DNA from: Acidobacteriota bacterium
GTDB lineage: Bacteria; Acidobacteriota; Vicinamibacteria; Vicinamibacterales; UBA8438
NCBI GenBank assembly: GCA_003533545.1
Contig: DQEK01000015.1
Span: forward strand, 1-31,659
Length of the DNA stretch: 31,659 nucleotides
Direction: 5' to 3'
The translations under genes and the position numbers were made by a program. Positions 1-7,710 of the stretch are shown in pieces; position 1 is the stretch's first letter, and each line of letters starts with the position of its first letter. Under the pieces are notes generated by a model, which did no database searches, was not told where the DNA came from, and was given only the letters and a program-made list of their open reading frames with translations.

Positions 1-321
1 CTTCTGACCGATCCCAGGTCTATTCCCAACAGGACGATCGATTACGCCAAGTACGACATGGTCCGTGTGTTCAACGAGTTGGTCGACGCCTTGCGCCTTA
101 GTGACTCGGTGGTCGAACGAATCGTTTCACGGTTCTTTGGTGCCCCAGCGCGCCATTTCTTGAGAATGAAGCGGTCGGTCAGCCTGCCAGTCTCCGATCG
201 GGGAACTCCCGGCGAAGGCCACCTCGCTCAAGGCCGATACCAGAGTCCCATCCTAGTACAATGGCGTCGCGCAGAGCCCCGGACACGCATTGTCGACATC
301 ACTCTGACCCGATTCAAATAG
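1..321 (+). CDS. Possible 3' end of an unrecognised gene (partial)
   Basis: The first reading frame is open from the first base to a TAG ending at 321, giving at least 106 residues, so this could be the tail of a gene that begins before the window. The first 55 residues look protein-like (a plausible helix, YDMVRVFNELVDALRLSD, then a basic stretch), but the last 45 are poor in structure and I recognise no family. An internal ATG at 58 has no clear ribosome binding site. A chance open frame of this length is not unusual in GC-rich DNA. It would be convergent with the esterase that ends at 389. If it is not coding, the first 388 bases hold nothing that I can identify. Confidence 0.25.
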   Translation, partial: LLTDPRSIPNRTIDYAKYDMVRVFNELVDALRLSDSVVERIVSRFFGAPARHFLRMKRSVSLPVSDRGTPGEGHLAQGRYQSPILVQWRRAEPRTRIVDITLTRFK

Positions 322-388
322 CCGGCGAAAGTCCGCAGCTTCGTGGTAACCGGAGCGTGGAATTCGTTACCCGAGTTAGGGGCCGGGC

Positions 389-1300
389 CTACAACCCCAG
401 GCGAGGGCGAAGGAATGCGCCGATCTTGGCAATAGCGTCGTCGGACTCTGGGACGTTACCGGCCCCCATCTGGAAGACGTGTTGCATTTCTGGGAACACC
501 TCGAGGGTCACATCAACCCCGTCCCGCTGGGCGGCCTCGGCTACCCGCTTCGCGTCGTCGAGCAGCGTCTCATAACCACCCACCTGTATGTATAGAGGGG
601 CTACACCGGTAAAATCTGCGTACATCGGAGACGCTAGAGGGTCTTTTGGGTCGTGGCCGCTCAGGAACATTCCAGCCATTCCCAGCAGCATCGGCGCCTG
701 AACCAGCGCGTCATTAACCGCATTTGTCGTCATCGACTCCCCAAGCCCCTCCATGTCGACCCAGGGTGAGATGGGAACGGCAGCCGCCGGCTGGGCCGTA
801 CCCGCATCACGGAGCGCCAGCAGTGTTGCCAGTGTCAGCCCACCGCCAGCTGAATCACCAGAAATGGCAAGATGCGTGGAGTCGTAGCCCTGAGCCAATA
901 GCCACCGGTAGGCCGTTGCCGAGTCCTCAACCGGGGCCGGATGCGGATGTTCTGGCGCCAACCGATAGTCCACGCTAAGCACGCGACAGCCCACCGCTTT
1001 CGCAATGTGCCCCGTGAGGCGCTTGTAGTGATGCGCGCCTCCAATAACGTAGCCGCCACCGTGCACGTATTGCACTACGCGGTCCGTTGTACCAACCTCA
1101 GCATCGGCCCAAATGGCGGGAACCCCACCAGCGTCGACCTCGGTCCAAGTCACTGAATCAGGCTCGGTCGCGTTGTCGGAAAAGAGTCCATATAACCCAC
1201 GCATATCGTCTACCGAAACCGGATTTTCCTCGGTGCCAGCAAGTTGTACCAGCGCCTCAACAAGCTTCGCTCTCAATACTTCAGCTTCCGCACTAATCAT
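389..1300 (-). CDS. Alpha/beta hydrolase, family IV (HSL-type) esterase
   Basis: A 303-residue carboxylesterase of the hormone-sensitive-lipase (bacterial family IV) type. The oxyanion-hole motif HGGG is at residues 80-83, the nucleophile elbow GDSAGG at 148-153 (Ser150) and the catalytic His at about 274 (MQHVF). The acid lies in GGYETLLDD (about 242-249); the position usually held by Asp appears to be Glu244. Other typical family IV sequence is DYRLAPEHPHPAP around 111-123. There is no signal peptide, so it probably hydrolyses short acyl esters in the cytoplasm. I chose the ATG at 1300 because GGAG lies 8 bases upstream; a GTG at 1330 would add ten residues without a better site. It stands alone, 257 bases from the next gene upstream on the same strand. 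The family is secure; the substrate is unknown. Confidence 0.93.
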   Translation of the reverse strand: MISAEAEVLRAKLVEALVQLAGTEENPVSVDDMRGLYGLFSDNATEPDSVTWTEVDAGGVPAIWADAEVGTTDRVVQYVHGGGYVIGGAHHYKRLTGHIAKAVGCRVLSVDYRLAPEHPHPAPVEDSATAYRWLLAQGYDSTHLAISGDSAGGGLTLATLLALRDAGTAQPAAAVPISPWVDMEGLGESMTTNAVNDALVQAPMLLGMAGMFLSGHDPKDPLASPMYADFTGVAPLYIQVGGYETLLDDAKRVAEAAQRDGVDVTLEVFPEMQHVFQMGAGNVPESDDAIAKIGAFLRPRLGL

Positions 1301-1449
1301 CGTCTTGTCTCCGACTTTTCCCGGATCCACTTAGCGTAACGTGGTCATACCTGTTTCGTGGCACGCGCCTCGGAACCCCGTCAGGGTTAATAACCAGGCC
1401 CGTAAACGCCCTGCCTCTGCGCCAGCGGCCGCTTCTCCGCGGCCCTACC

Positions 1450-1461
1450 ATAGACGTCTAT
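1450..1461. promoter_or_regulatory. 12-bp perfect palindrome in the region upstream of the esterase
   Basis: ATAGACGTCTAT reads the same on both strands. It lies 150 bases upstream of the esterase start, in the 257-base gap between two leftward genes. The same gap holds the odd palindrome GGTTA-A-TAACC at 1385-1395 and a 6-bp-arm GC hairpin at 1427-1444 without a T-tract. Any of these could be a dimeric regulator site, but no regulator gene is adjacent and no good -35/-10 pair is nearby. Confidence 0.2.
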
Positions 1462-1557
1462 CCCACGACTCCCGAGCATGCACGGCGCTCCGAGCGGTGC
1501 TCCAGATCAACACCGCAACGGAACGCTCAACGGGCAAGCAACCTTACCTCTGACTGA

Positions 1558-2670
1558 TTATTCGCCGGCGGTCAGCGCCAACACTGCGTAGGCGGTAGCG
1601 ACATCTCGCATGAAACGGCCACGCTCGGAGAAGGGGTCGCGTACCTTATTGAGGGACGATGCCGGCCAAGAACCATCCACGCCTTGATGCCCGCGAAGCC
1701 AATCCAGACCTTTCACGAGACGGCCGTCTTCCATCGACACGCCGGCCTGCTGCAGAACAAAAACCGCCAGACCAGTCGCATACCCATCACTTGTCGGCTC
1801 AAGGGACGTGCCGTCTAGGCGCTGAAACGGCCCAAGCGCGGACAAGGACCAACCACCGTCCCTCCGCTGAAGATCCAGCGTGTCGGTGATGACTGCTTGC
1901 TGTTGCAACGCAGTCAAACCGTCCCCCAGCACGGCGGTCGCCCAAAGCCCATGCAACCGATTGAACACATACTGCGAATCCGAAACACCGCCCAGATATG
2001 CGACCAACCCCGCGAGGCCAAGTTGCACACGGGGTGTAGAAACGTAGCTATCGGCGGCGGTGCCGACCGCGATTCCTGCCAGCGACGCGCCGAAATATTG
2101 CGCAGCGTCGGTTTCCCACGGCTCAAGTCCAAAATTCAGCCATGGCCACGCCCCCGCATCCTTCCCGACATTCACTTGCAGTTCCCAGAGGTGATCCAGC
2201 GCCTGGCGTGTGGTCGCGGCGAACCCACCGGTCTGCGCGTCTCTATTCGTCAGAATCAGCGCGTTCAAAATCGACTCGGTTCCTCGAGATTCACGGGACT
2301 TCCCCGGGCGATGCTCGGCATCGCTGTAATAGGGCTCAACGTCTTGCCAAGCCCTAACCCGCGTCTCGATATTCTCGAAGAGTCGTCGCTCCACATCGCT
2401 CGGCATTCGCGTAGGTGCGGTGCGCAACGCCGTGCGCGCCAGAGCGTAGGGAGCCGTCGTATGGCAAGACACGCAGGACGTTCCGTGGTCCCTGGCCGCC
2501 CCCGGCCACTCCATCCACCACGCTTGACGGTCGTCGAGGTAGGCAGCGGCAGCAACCGGGTCCCAGTCTTGCGGTGGGGCGGCGTTCAACTCCTGACTAG
2601 GGCCAGTCCACACCCCGACCAGTCCCAGGGCAATGCCGACTACACCGAATCCTATCGTCAGCCGAATCAT
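1558..2670 (-). CDS. Exported squalene-cyclase-fold protein with a CxxCH haem site
   Basis: A 370-residue exported protein. Residues 1-30 form a signal peptide or anchor (hydrophobic 3-21). A c-type haem motif CVSCH is at 66-70, after a Trp-rich segment (WWMEWPG, 51-57). The rest resembles the alpha/alpha toroid of squalene-hopene cyclases and prenyltransferases: QW-like repeats appear at about 165-179 (ending GAWPW), 268-274 (QRRDGGW) and 329-336 (QGVDGSWP), with helical Ala/Leu-rich segments between. The DxDD catalytic motif of squalene cyclases is not seen, so cyclase activity is unlikely; binding of a hydrophobic ligand or redox sensing is speculative. I chose the ATG at 2670 because GAGGTG precedes it by about 6 bases. 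It is the last gene of a three-gene leftward operon and starts 22 bases after the LVIVD gene. Confidence 0.85.
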   Translation of the reverse strand: MIRLTIGFGVVGIALGLVGVWTGPSQELNAAPPQDWDPVAAAAYLDDRQAWWMEWPGAARDHGTSCVSCHTTAPYALARTALRTAPTRMPSDVERRLFENIETRVRAWQDVEPYYSDAEHRPGKSRESRGTESILNALILTNRDAQTGGFAATTRQALDHLWELQVNVGKDAGAWPWLNFGLEPWETDAAQYFGASLAGIAVGTAADSYVSTPRVQLGLAGLVAYLGGVSDSQYVFNRLHGLWATAVLGDGLTALQQQAVITDTLDLQRRDGGWSLSALGPFQRLDGTSLEPTSDGYATGLAVFVLQQAGVSMEDGRLVKGLDWLRGHQGVDGSWPASSLNKVRDPFSERGRFMRDVATAYAVLALTAGE

Positions 2671-2692
2671 ATGTACACCTCGGATTCCGCGC

Positions 2693-3718
2693 TCAGGACG
2701 AACGCTTGAGAATCTGAACCTCGGTCTCGCCTTCCTGGCGCTCGCCAGCCCCGACGACCACGAACACATGCGTGTCAGTCACTGCGATGTCCCGCGCCGG
2801 CCCACCGGTCTGGAAGCTGCCAGCAGCGGTCGGGACCGGCAAGTTCGAAATGTCCACGATGGTGATGCCGGCCTGCGCGTCCGCAACGAAAACATATGAA
2901 CCCGACATCGCGACACGACTGGCACGCCCGGGTGTCTCGTACGTGGCTACTTTCACGGGAGCGGTCGGGTCCGTCGCGTCGTAGAGCTGTAATTGCCCCC
3001 CACCGGCCCCAGCCAGGACGCCGGAAGGTTCACCAACCTCAGACTGGACTTCAATGGACCGAGGCGACGCTGGAGCATGCAGCACACCGACTGGCTCCAG
3101 TGGCCCCCGCGCCGACAAGTCAAACACATAGAGACCTGTCGGCGAGTCAGTGGCATAGGCCATCTTCCCCGACGTCACGACGTCACGGGCGTAGCCATCG
3201 AGAAAGAACGACCCCGCCCCTGTTGGGACTGCTTCATTCGATATGTCCACCATCACCATACCTTCCATATGGTCGATGAGAACCGCTCGGTCTCCGTACA
3301 CCGCGCCGATTTTCGTTTGCCCAAGGGTTTTGTGGCTACCGAGCACGGACAGAGACGCCGGGTCAGAAATGTCAATAATGGCCAGTCCCGAGAAGTTGGC
3401 TCCCACATACGCTCGGTCCCCACGAATACGAAAGCCCCAAATCTCTTCGGGAAACTCGATCGCGCCCACGCGAACCGGAGCCGCAGGATTCGAAACATCC
3501 CAGGCCGTGAGGCTTGTATGACGGGACACGTACGCGTAGTCGCCAGCCACGCGAACGTGCTCAACCGGCCCAGGAATTTCGCCAACCCGCTCCAAGGTCA
3601 CCGACTGCCCCGAAGCCGAAGTCGGCACGATGGCGAGCCACGGGACAACGGCCAGCAAGAAAACGCAGCCAGGGACGGCAGGAGCCGGGCTGAGCAACCA
3701 CGTTCGTATCGTCTTCAC
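2693..3718 (-). CDS. Exported LVIVD-repeat beta-propeller protein
   Basis: A 341-residue protein with a long signal sequence (about 1-38, hydrophobic VFLLAVVPWLAIV, then ASGQ) and at least six blades of the LVIVD type. The repeat unit is an 'aYV...Gl.iiDiSdPa.P..vgs' pattern, seen as YVSRHTSLTAWDVSNPAAPV, YVGANFSGLAIIDISDPASL and FVADAQAGITIVDISNLPVP. LVIVD propellers are surface or periplasmic proteins, usually without a known reaction; a binding or scaffold role is most likely. The start is GTG and overlaps the stop of the upstream PQQ-like propeller gene by 4 bases (GTGA), so translation of the two is probably coupled. The haem-bearing cyclase-fold gene follows after 22 bases, so the three products probably act in one extracytoplasmic system. 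Confidence 0.9.
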   Translation of the reverse strand: MKTIRTWLLSPAPAVPGCVFLLAVVPWLAIVPTSASGQSVTLERVGEIPGPVEHVRVAGDYAYVSRHTSLTAWDVSNPAAPVRVGAIEFPEEIWGFRIRGDRAYVGANFSGLAIIDISDPASLSVLGSHKTLGQTKIGAVYGDRAVLIDHMEGMVMVDISNEAVPTGAGSFFLDGYARDVVTSGKMAYATDSPTGLYVFDLSARGPLEPVGVLHAPASPRSIEVQSEVGEPSGVLAGAGGGQLQLYDATDPTAPVKVATYETPGRASRVAMSGSYVFVADAQAGITIVDISNLPVPTAAGSFQTGGPARDIAVTDTHVFVVVGAGERQEGETEVQILKRSS

Positions 3719-5103
3719 GGCTGTCCCTCCTTTGCGATCCGGTAGAGCTTCGACTGCGTACGCACGATCAAGCTGCCGCGAGCCACCGCCGGTGTGGCGA
3801 GAGTCATTTCATTCAGTGGATTCCTATGCAAAATCTCGAACTTGGGCCCCGCTCTGACCACGAACGTCTCCCCGTCCTCGCTCAACAAAAAAATCTTATC
3901 GTTGTAAGCCCAGGGGGACGCGGTGAACCCGTTCCCGATCTCAAGCCGCTGACGCCCATAGACCTCATCACCAGTCCGTGCATGATGAGCCACCAAGAAG
4001 CCACGATCGAGAAGCGTGTAGTAGTAGTCCCCATGGACCAGGGCTGACGTGTTGTAAGTTCCGAGCAACGGATAGGCCCAGGCCACGTGGTCCGACGAAG
4101 CCTTCACTCCTGGGAAACCAAACGACAAACCCCTGCGCATGTCGTCCTGCGACCAAATCGAAATATCACCGGATGCACCGGGTTTTACCACGTAGACGGG
4201 ACGCAGCCCACCGCCCGGATACCCAGAGCTGATGTAGAGAAGCCCATGCTTCGCGAACGGAGTCGGGATGGTCAACCCGGACATTCCATGGATCTCCCAA
4301 AGCAGCTTCCCGTCCAGATCGTACGAGCGCACACCCTGAGTACCCGCAGTCACGATCTCCGTGCGCAGGTCGTGTTCCCAGACAAAAGGAGTCGCCCAGT
4401 TCTGCCCACGCTCCGGGCGTTCCACCCGCCAGATTTCCCTGCCGGTATTCTTGTCAATGGCTACCATGAACGACTGGGTCACATTGTCGTTGACGACATA
4501 GAGTCGGTCCCCGTGCAGAGTCGGTGACGCGGCGGAGCCAAACCCGCCGCTTGTCTCGAACGCACCGAGTTCGGTCGTCCAGACCATTTCGCCACTCATA
4601 TTCAGTGCACCAACCACTCCGGCACTGCCAAAGTAGACGTAAACCCGACGACCGTCAGTGACAGGCGTCTCCGATGCGAAGCTGTTCTTGATGTGCCGGG
4701 CGATACCAGGAGCCGCACTATGCAGTTCGCGTTCCCATCGCACCGCTCCCGTGTCAAAATCGATGTTGTAGACCACCCAACGGTGACTCTGAGTCGACCG
4801 GGTAGCCCCGTTATCATCACCCGGGTCGTACAGCCCTGGAATTGGGTCCGGTTCCACGCCCGCACTAATGGCCGATGTAAGGAAAATCGTATCCTCCCAA
4901 ACCACGGGCGAACTCCAACTCAGTCCTGGAATGTCGATCTTCCAGGCCACGTTCTCCGTCTCGCTCCAGGTCTCAGGAAGAGCTGCATTGTCGCCCACGT
5001 CGCCCGCATTGGGACCTCGGAACTGCGGCCACTGAGCATGAACTGGCGCTGAAGCGAAGAGCGCCAGAAACAAACCAACGAGAACACGGGCCAATGGCCT
5101 CAT
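3715..5103 (-). CDS. Exported PQQ-like (pyrrolo-quinoline quinone repeat) beta-propeller protein, copy 1
   Basis: A 462-residue exported eight-blade propeller of the PQQ_2/BamB-like type. The signal peptide is residues 1-24 (ending VHAQ) and the mature protein starts WPQFRGPNAGD. Blade sequence includes SWSSPVVWEDTIFLTSA, SFASETPVTDGRRVYVYFG and FTASPWAYNDKIFLLSEDG. There is no vicinal Cys pair and no catalytic WDxD region, so this is probably not a PQQ dehydrogenase; a binding or assembly role is likelier. I chose the ATG at 5103 because AAAGGAG lies 5 bases upstream. It is the first gene of the leftward operon 5103-1558. It has a close paralogue at 29380-30726, which differs mainly in a shorter loop before the LLGTYNTSALV segment. 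Together they suggest an old duplication. Confidence 0.92.
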   Translation of the reverse strand: MRPLARVLVGLFLALFASAPVHAQWPQFRGPNAGDVGDNAALPETWSETENVAWKIDIPGLSWSSPVVWEDTIFLTSAISAGVEPDPIPGLYDPGDDNGATRSTQSHRWVVYNIDFDTGAVRWERELHSAAPGIARHIKNSFASETPVTDGRRVYVYFGSAGVVGALNMSGEMVWTTELGAFETSGGFGSAASPTLHGDRLYVVNDNVTQSFMVAIDKNTGREIWRVERPERGQNWATPFVWEHDLRTEIVTAGTQGVRSYDLDGKLLWEIHGMSGLTIPTPFAKHGLLYISSGYPGGGLRPVYVVKPGASGDISIWSQDDMRRGLSFGFPGVKASSDHVAWAYPLLGTYNTSALVHGDYYYTLLDRGFLVAHHARTGDEVYGRQRLEIGNGFTASPWAYNDKIFLLSEDGETFVVRAGPKFEILHRNPLNEMTLATPAVARGSLIVRTQSKLYRIAKEGQP

Positions 5104-5161
5104 CTCCGCTCCTTTCCCTACCAATCGACGATACGCGTTCCCAGAACGTCGCGCGCACGCA

Positions 5162-5190
5162 TAAGTACCGACTCAGGGGCTTTCTGTCAA
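5162..5190 (-). promoter_or_regulatory. Candidate sigma-70 promoter for the PQQ-like/LVIVD/cyclase operon
   Basis: On the minus strand a perfect TTGACA (-35) lies at 5190-5185, followed 17 bases later by TACTTA at 5167-5162, a weak -10 match. A transcript would start near 5155 and have a leader of about 50 bases before the ATG at 5103. The perfect -35 box and its position favour it; the poor -10 box lowers confidence. Confidence 0.35.
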
Positions 5191-5244
5191 GAAGCCTCCT
5201 ATCCAGAATCGGCCATTTTCGCCCGTCTTTACGTGACTCGACAA

Positions 5245-5273
5245 TTGACAGCGTACCCTCGACGACTCAAAAT
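5245..5273 (+). promoter_or_regulatory. Candidate sigma-70 promoter for the DUF1592/DUF1552 operon
   Basis: A perfect TTGACA (5245-5250) is followed by a 17-base spacer and CAAAAT (5268-5273), which keeps the key second A and last T of the -10 box. Transcription would start near 5280, only about 7 bases before the ATG at 5287, so the message would be almost leaderless. The GGTGGCG just before the ATG would then be only partly transcribed. This promoter faces away from the leftward one at 5162-5190. Confidence 0.38.
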
Positions 5274-5286
5274 ACACGGTGGCGTT

Positions 5287-7710
5287 ATGTGTAGCCAGAA
5301 CGTGCCCGCGAAGAATCGATTTCCCACGCTCGACTCGAGAAGCATCACCGTGGTGGCATGCGTCACGGCGGTGTTCTGGGGCTCAGGAATCGGTTCACGA
5401 ATAGTTGCGCAAGAGTCCGCTGAGCCCCTGCTCGACCAGCGGGCATTGCTCGATCAGTACTGTGTGTCCTGTCACAACGATCGACTCAAGGTTGGTGGGC
5501 TCTCGTTACAGCAGCTCGATCCGGCGAACGTAGCGAACGCTCCCGAAACTTGGGAGAAGGTAGTGCGGAAACTGCGGGCCGGGGCAATGCCACCTCAGCC
5601 GCGCCCTCGGCCGGACGCGCCCACGTACAACGCGTTACGGCATTGGCTCGAAGAGGAACTCGACCGTACTGCCGCAGGCAATCCGAACCCTGGACGCACC
5701 GAGGCACTGCACCGGCTTAGCCGAACCGAATACCAAAACGTTATCCGGGATCTGTTGGGACTCTCCGTCGATGTTAGTGACCTGTTACCCGCAGACGACA
5801 CCAGCTACGGGTTCGACAACATTGCCGGCGTGCTGGGAATGTCGCCGACACTCATGGATCGATACCTGTCGGCAGCCCGAAAAATCAGCCGGCTGGCCGT
5901 CGGTTCGCCTGTCCCATCCCCCGTTGCCGAGACGTTTCGCATCGCGTCGGATCTCAGCCAAGACTCTCGGATGCCTGGGCTTCCGTTCGGCACCCGCGGT
6001 GGCGCCTTGATCGAGTTTAATTTTCCGGAGGACGCTGAATACGTAGTAACCATCGTGCCGGACGGCCCGTTGTTCGTCGAACCGCACGAACTCGAGGTCA
6101 CTCTCGACGGCGAGCGAATCGAGTTATTCACCGTCGGTCGCACACTCGCACCGGGCGAACGACGCGGTCAATACGCGGCGGAAGCAGAACCGCGCGAAGT
6201 GCGACTGCGCGTGAATGCCGGTCCACATCAGGTCGGCGTGACGTTCCTACAAAAGACGACGGCCGAGCCAGAGCGGACCCGCAAGCTCTACCTGCGCCCC
6301 TTTACGGGCGAGGGCTCCGGTGGCGATTCGCGGTACCAACCCTACGTGGACCAGGTGACGATCGCAGGCCCCTTCGAATCGAGTGGTAGTCGGCCGGCTG
6401 TTGACACGCCGAGTCGAGCGCGACTCTTCACCTGTCAACTAGGCACAGCCGGGGATCCCGGGGCGTCGGAGTGTGCCCACGAGATTCTTTCGACACTGGC
6501 ACGACGCGCATTCCGACGCCCGGTCGGCGACGACGACATACAACGGCTGCTCACTTTCTACCAGCGGGGCGAGGCTTCTGGAGGATTCGACAGTGGCATC
6601 GAACTCGCGCTTCGTCGACTATTGGTGAGTCCGGAGTTCTTGTTCCGGATCGTCGAGGACCCGGCGGGCGCCGCGCCGGACACGAACTACACACTCAGTG
6701 ACCTTGAGCTCGCCTCTAGGCTCTCATTCTTCCTCTGGAGCAGCATCCCTGACGACGAACTACTCGACGCAGCCATTCGCGGCGAACTCCAGGACCCGGT
6801 GGTTCTTGAGTCGCAAACCCGCCGCATGCTCGCCGATCCCAGAGCCAGTGCCCTCGTAACGAACTTCGCCGGGCAATGGCTCAGTCTGCGAAACGCCGCC
6901 GCCGTGCAGCCAGACGAAGACCAGTTTCCAGATTTCGGTGAAGACCTCAGACGTGGGTTCCGCCGAGAGACCGAACTGCTCTTTGAGAGCGTCCTGACGG
7001 AAAATCGGAGCGTCATTGACCTACTGTCAGCCGACTACACATTTATCAACGAACGACTGGCTCGACACTACGGAATTCCGAACGTACGTGGTAGTCATTT
7101 CCGTCGGGTTGCGCTGGAAGACCCCGGGCGTGGGGGACTCCTAGGTCACGGCAGTATTCTCACCGTGACCTCGTACGCAAACCGTACCTCACCGGTACTG
7201 CGCGGCAAGTGGGTACTCGAGAACATCCTCGGTAATCCGCCGCCCCCTCCCCCGGCGAACGTCCCCGCGCTCGAAGAAACGACGAGTGGCCAGGAGCTCA
7301 CGATGCGCGAAGCGATGGCACAGCATCGAGCAAACCCAGTCTGCGCGAGTTGTCACCAGTTGATGGACCCGCCCGGGCTCGCTCTGGAACCGTTCGACGC
7401 GATCGGCCGCTGGCGGACCCCCAACGAGAACATGGAATCCGTCGACCTTAGTGGCGCGTTACCAGACGGGACGACGTTCGAGGGACCGACGGGCCTTAAG
7501 CAAGCGCTACTGGCTTACCCAGACCGATTCGTTACGACCGTCACCGAGAAGCTGTTGACCTATGCTACCGGTCGTGGGGTGGAATACTACGATGCCCCAG
7601 CCGTGCGCAGCATCACGCGCACGGCCGCGCCGAGCAACTACCAATTGACGGCGCTCATTGTGGGTGTCGTCAAAAGTATGCCGTTCCGGATGAGGAGAAC
7701 GCAGTCATGA
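5287..7710 (+). CDS. DUF1592/1588/1585/1587/1595 multidomain cytochrome-like exported protein
   Basis: An 807-residue protein of the planctomycete-type family. In order: signal or anchor about 18-42; haem site CVSCH 59-63 (PSCyt-like cytochrome domain); DUF1587 about 138-205 (LHRLSRTEYQNVIRDLLG); a beta-rich domain about 215-370; DUF1595 about 397-458 (ARRAFRRPV); DUF1592 about 468-595 (ELASRLSFFLWSSIPDDELL); DUF1588 about 613-712, with a second haem-type motif CASCH 686-690 before MDPPGLALEPFDAIG; and DUF1585 about 725-798 (KLLTYATGRGVEYYD). These proteins are thought to be periplasmic or surface redox proteins for complex organic matter; no reaction is established. I preferred the ATG at 5287 (GGTGG nearby) over a GTG at 5233 that lacks a ribosome site. 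Its stop overlaps the DUF1552 start (ATGA), the usual partner. Confidence 0.94.
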   Translation: MCSQNVPAKNRFPTLDSRSITVVACVTAVFWGSGIGSRIVAQESAEPLLDQRALLDQYCVSCHNDRLKVGGLSLQQLDPANVANAPETWEKVVRKLRAGAMPPQPRPRPDAPTYNALRHWLEEELDRTAAGNPNPGRTEALHRLSRTEYQNVIRDLLGLSVDVSDLLPADDTSYGFDNIAGVLGMSPTLMDRYLSAARKISRLAVGSPVPSPVAETFRIASDLSQDSRMPGLPFGTRGGALIEFNFPEDAEYVVTIVPDGPLFVEPHELEVTLDGERIELFTVGRTLAPGERRGQYAAEAEPREVRLRVNAGPHQVGVTFLQKTTAEPERTRKLYLRPFTGEGSGGDSRYQPYVDQVTIAGPFESSGSRPAVDTPSRARLFTCQLGTAGDPGASECAHEILSTLARRAFRRPVGDDDIQRLLTFYQRGEASGGFDSGIELALRRLLVSPEFLFRIVEDPAGAAPDTNYTLSDLELASRLSFFLWSSIPDDELLDAAIRGELQDPVVLESQTRRMLADPRASALVTNFAGQWLSLRNAAAVQPDEDQFPDFGEDLRRGFRRETELLFESVLTENRSVIDLLSADYTFINERLARHYGIPNVRGSHFRRVALEDPGRGGLLGHGSILTVTSYANRTSPVLRGKWVLENILGNPPPPPPANVPALEETTSGQELTMREAMAQHRANPVCASCHQLMDPPGLALEPFDAIGRWRTPNENMESVDLSGALPDGTTFEGPTGLKQALLAYPDRFVTTVTEKLLTYATGRGVEYYDAPAVRSITRTAAPSNYQLTALIVGVVKSMPFRMRRTQS

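Noticed and set aside
1427..1444. GC hairpin GGCCGC-N6-GCGGCC as a terminator
   Set aside because: No T-tract follows on either strand, and its position upstream of the esterase is not that expected of a terminator for the leftward gene ending at 1558.
1897..2709. A 270-codon open frame on the plus strand opposite the cyclase-fold gene
   Set aside because: It is rich in Arg, Pro and His with no domain pattern, and the opposite strand carries a signal peptide, haem site and QW-like repeats. GC-rich coding DNA often leaves such open frames.
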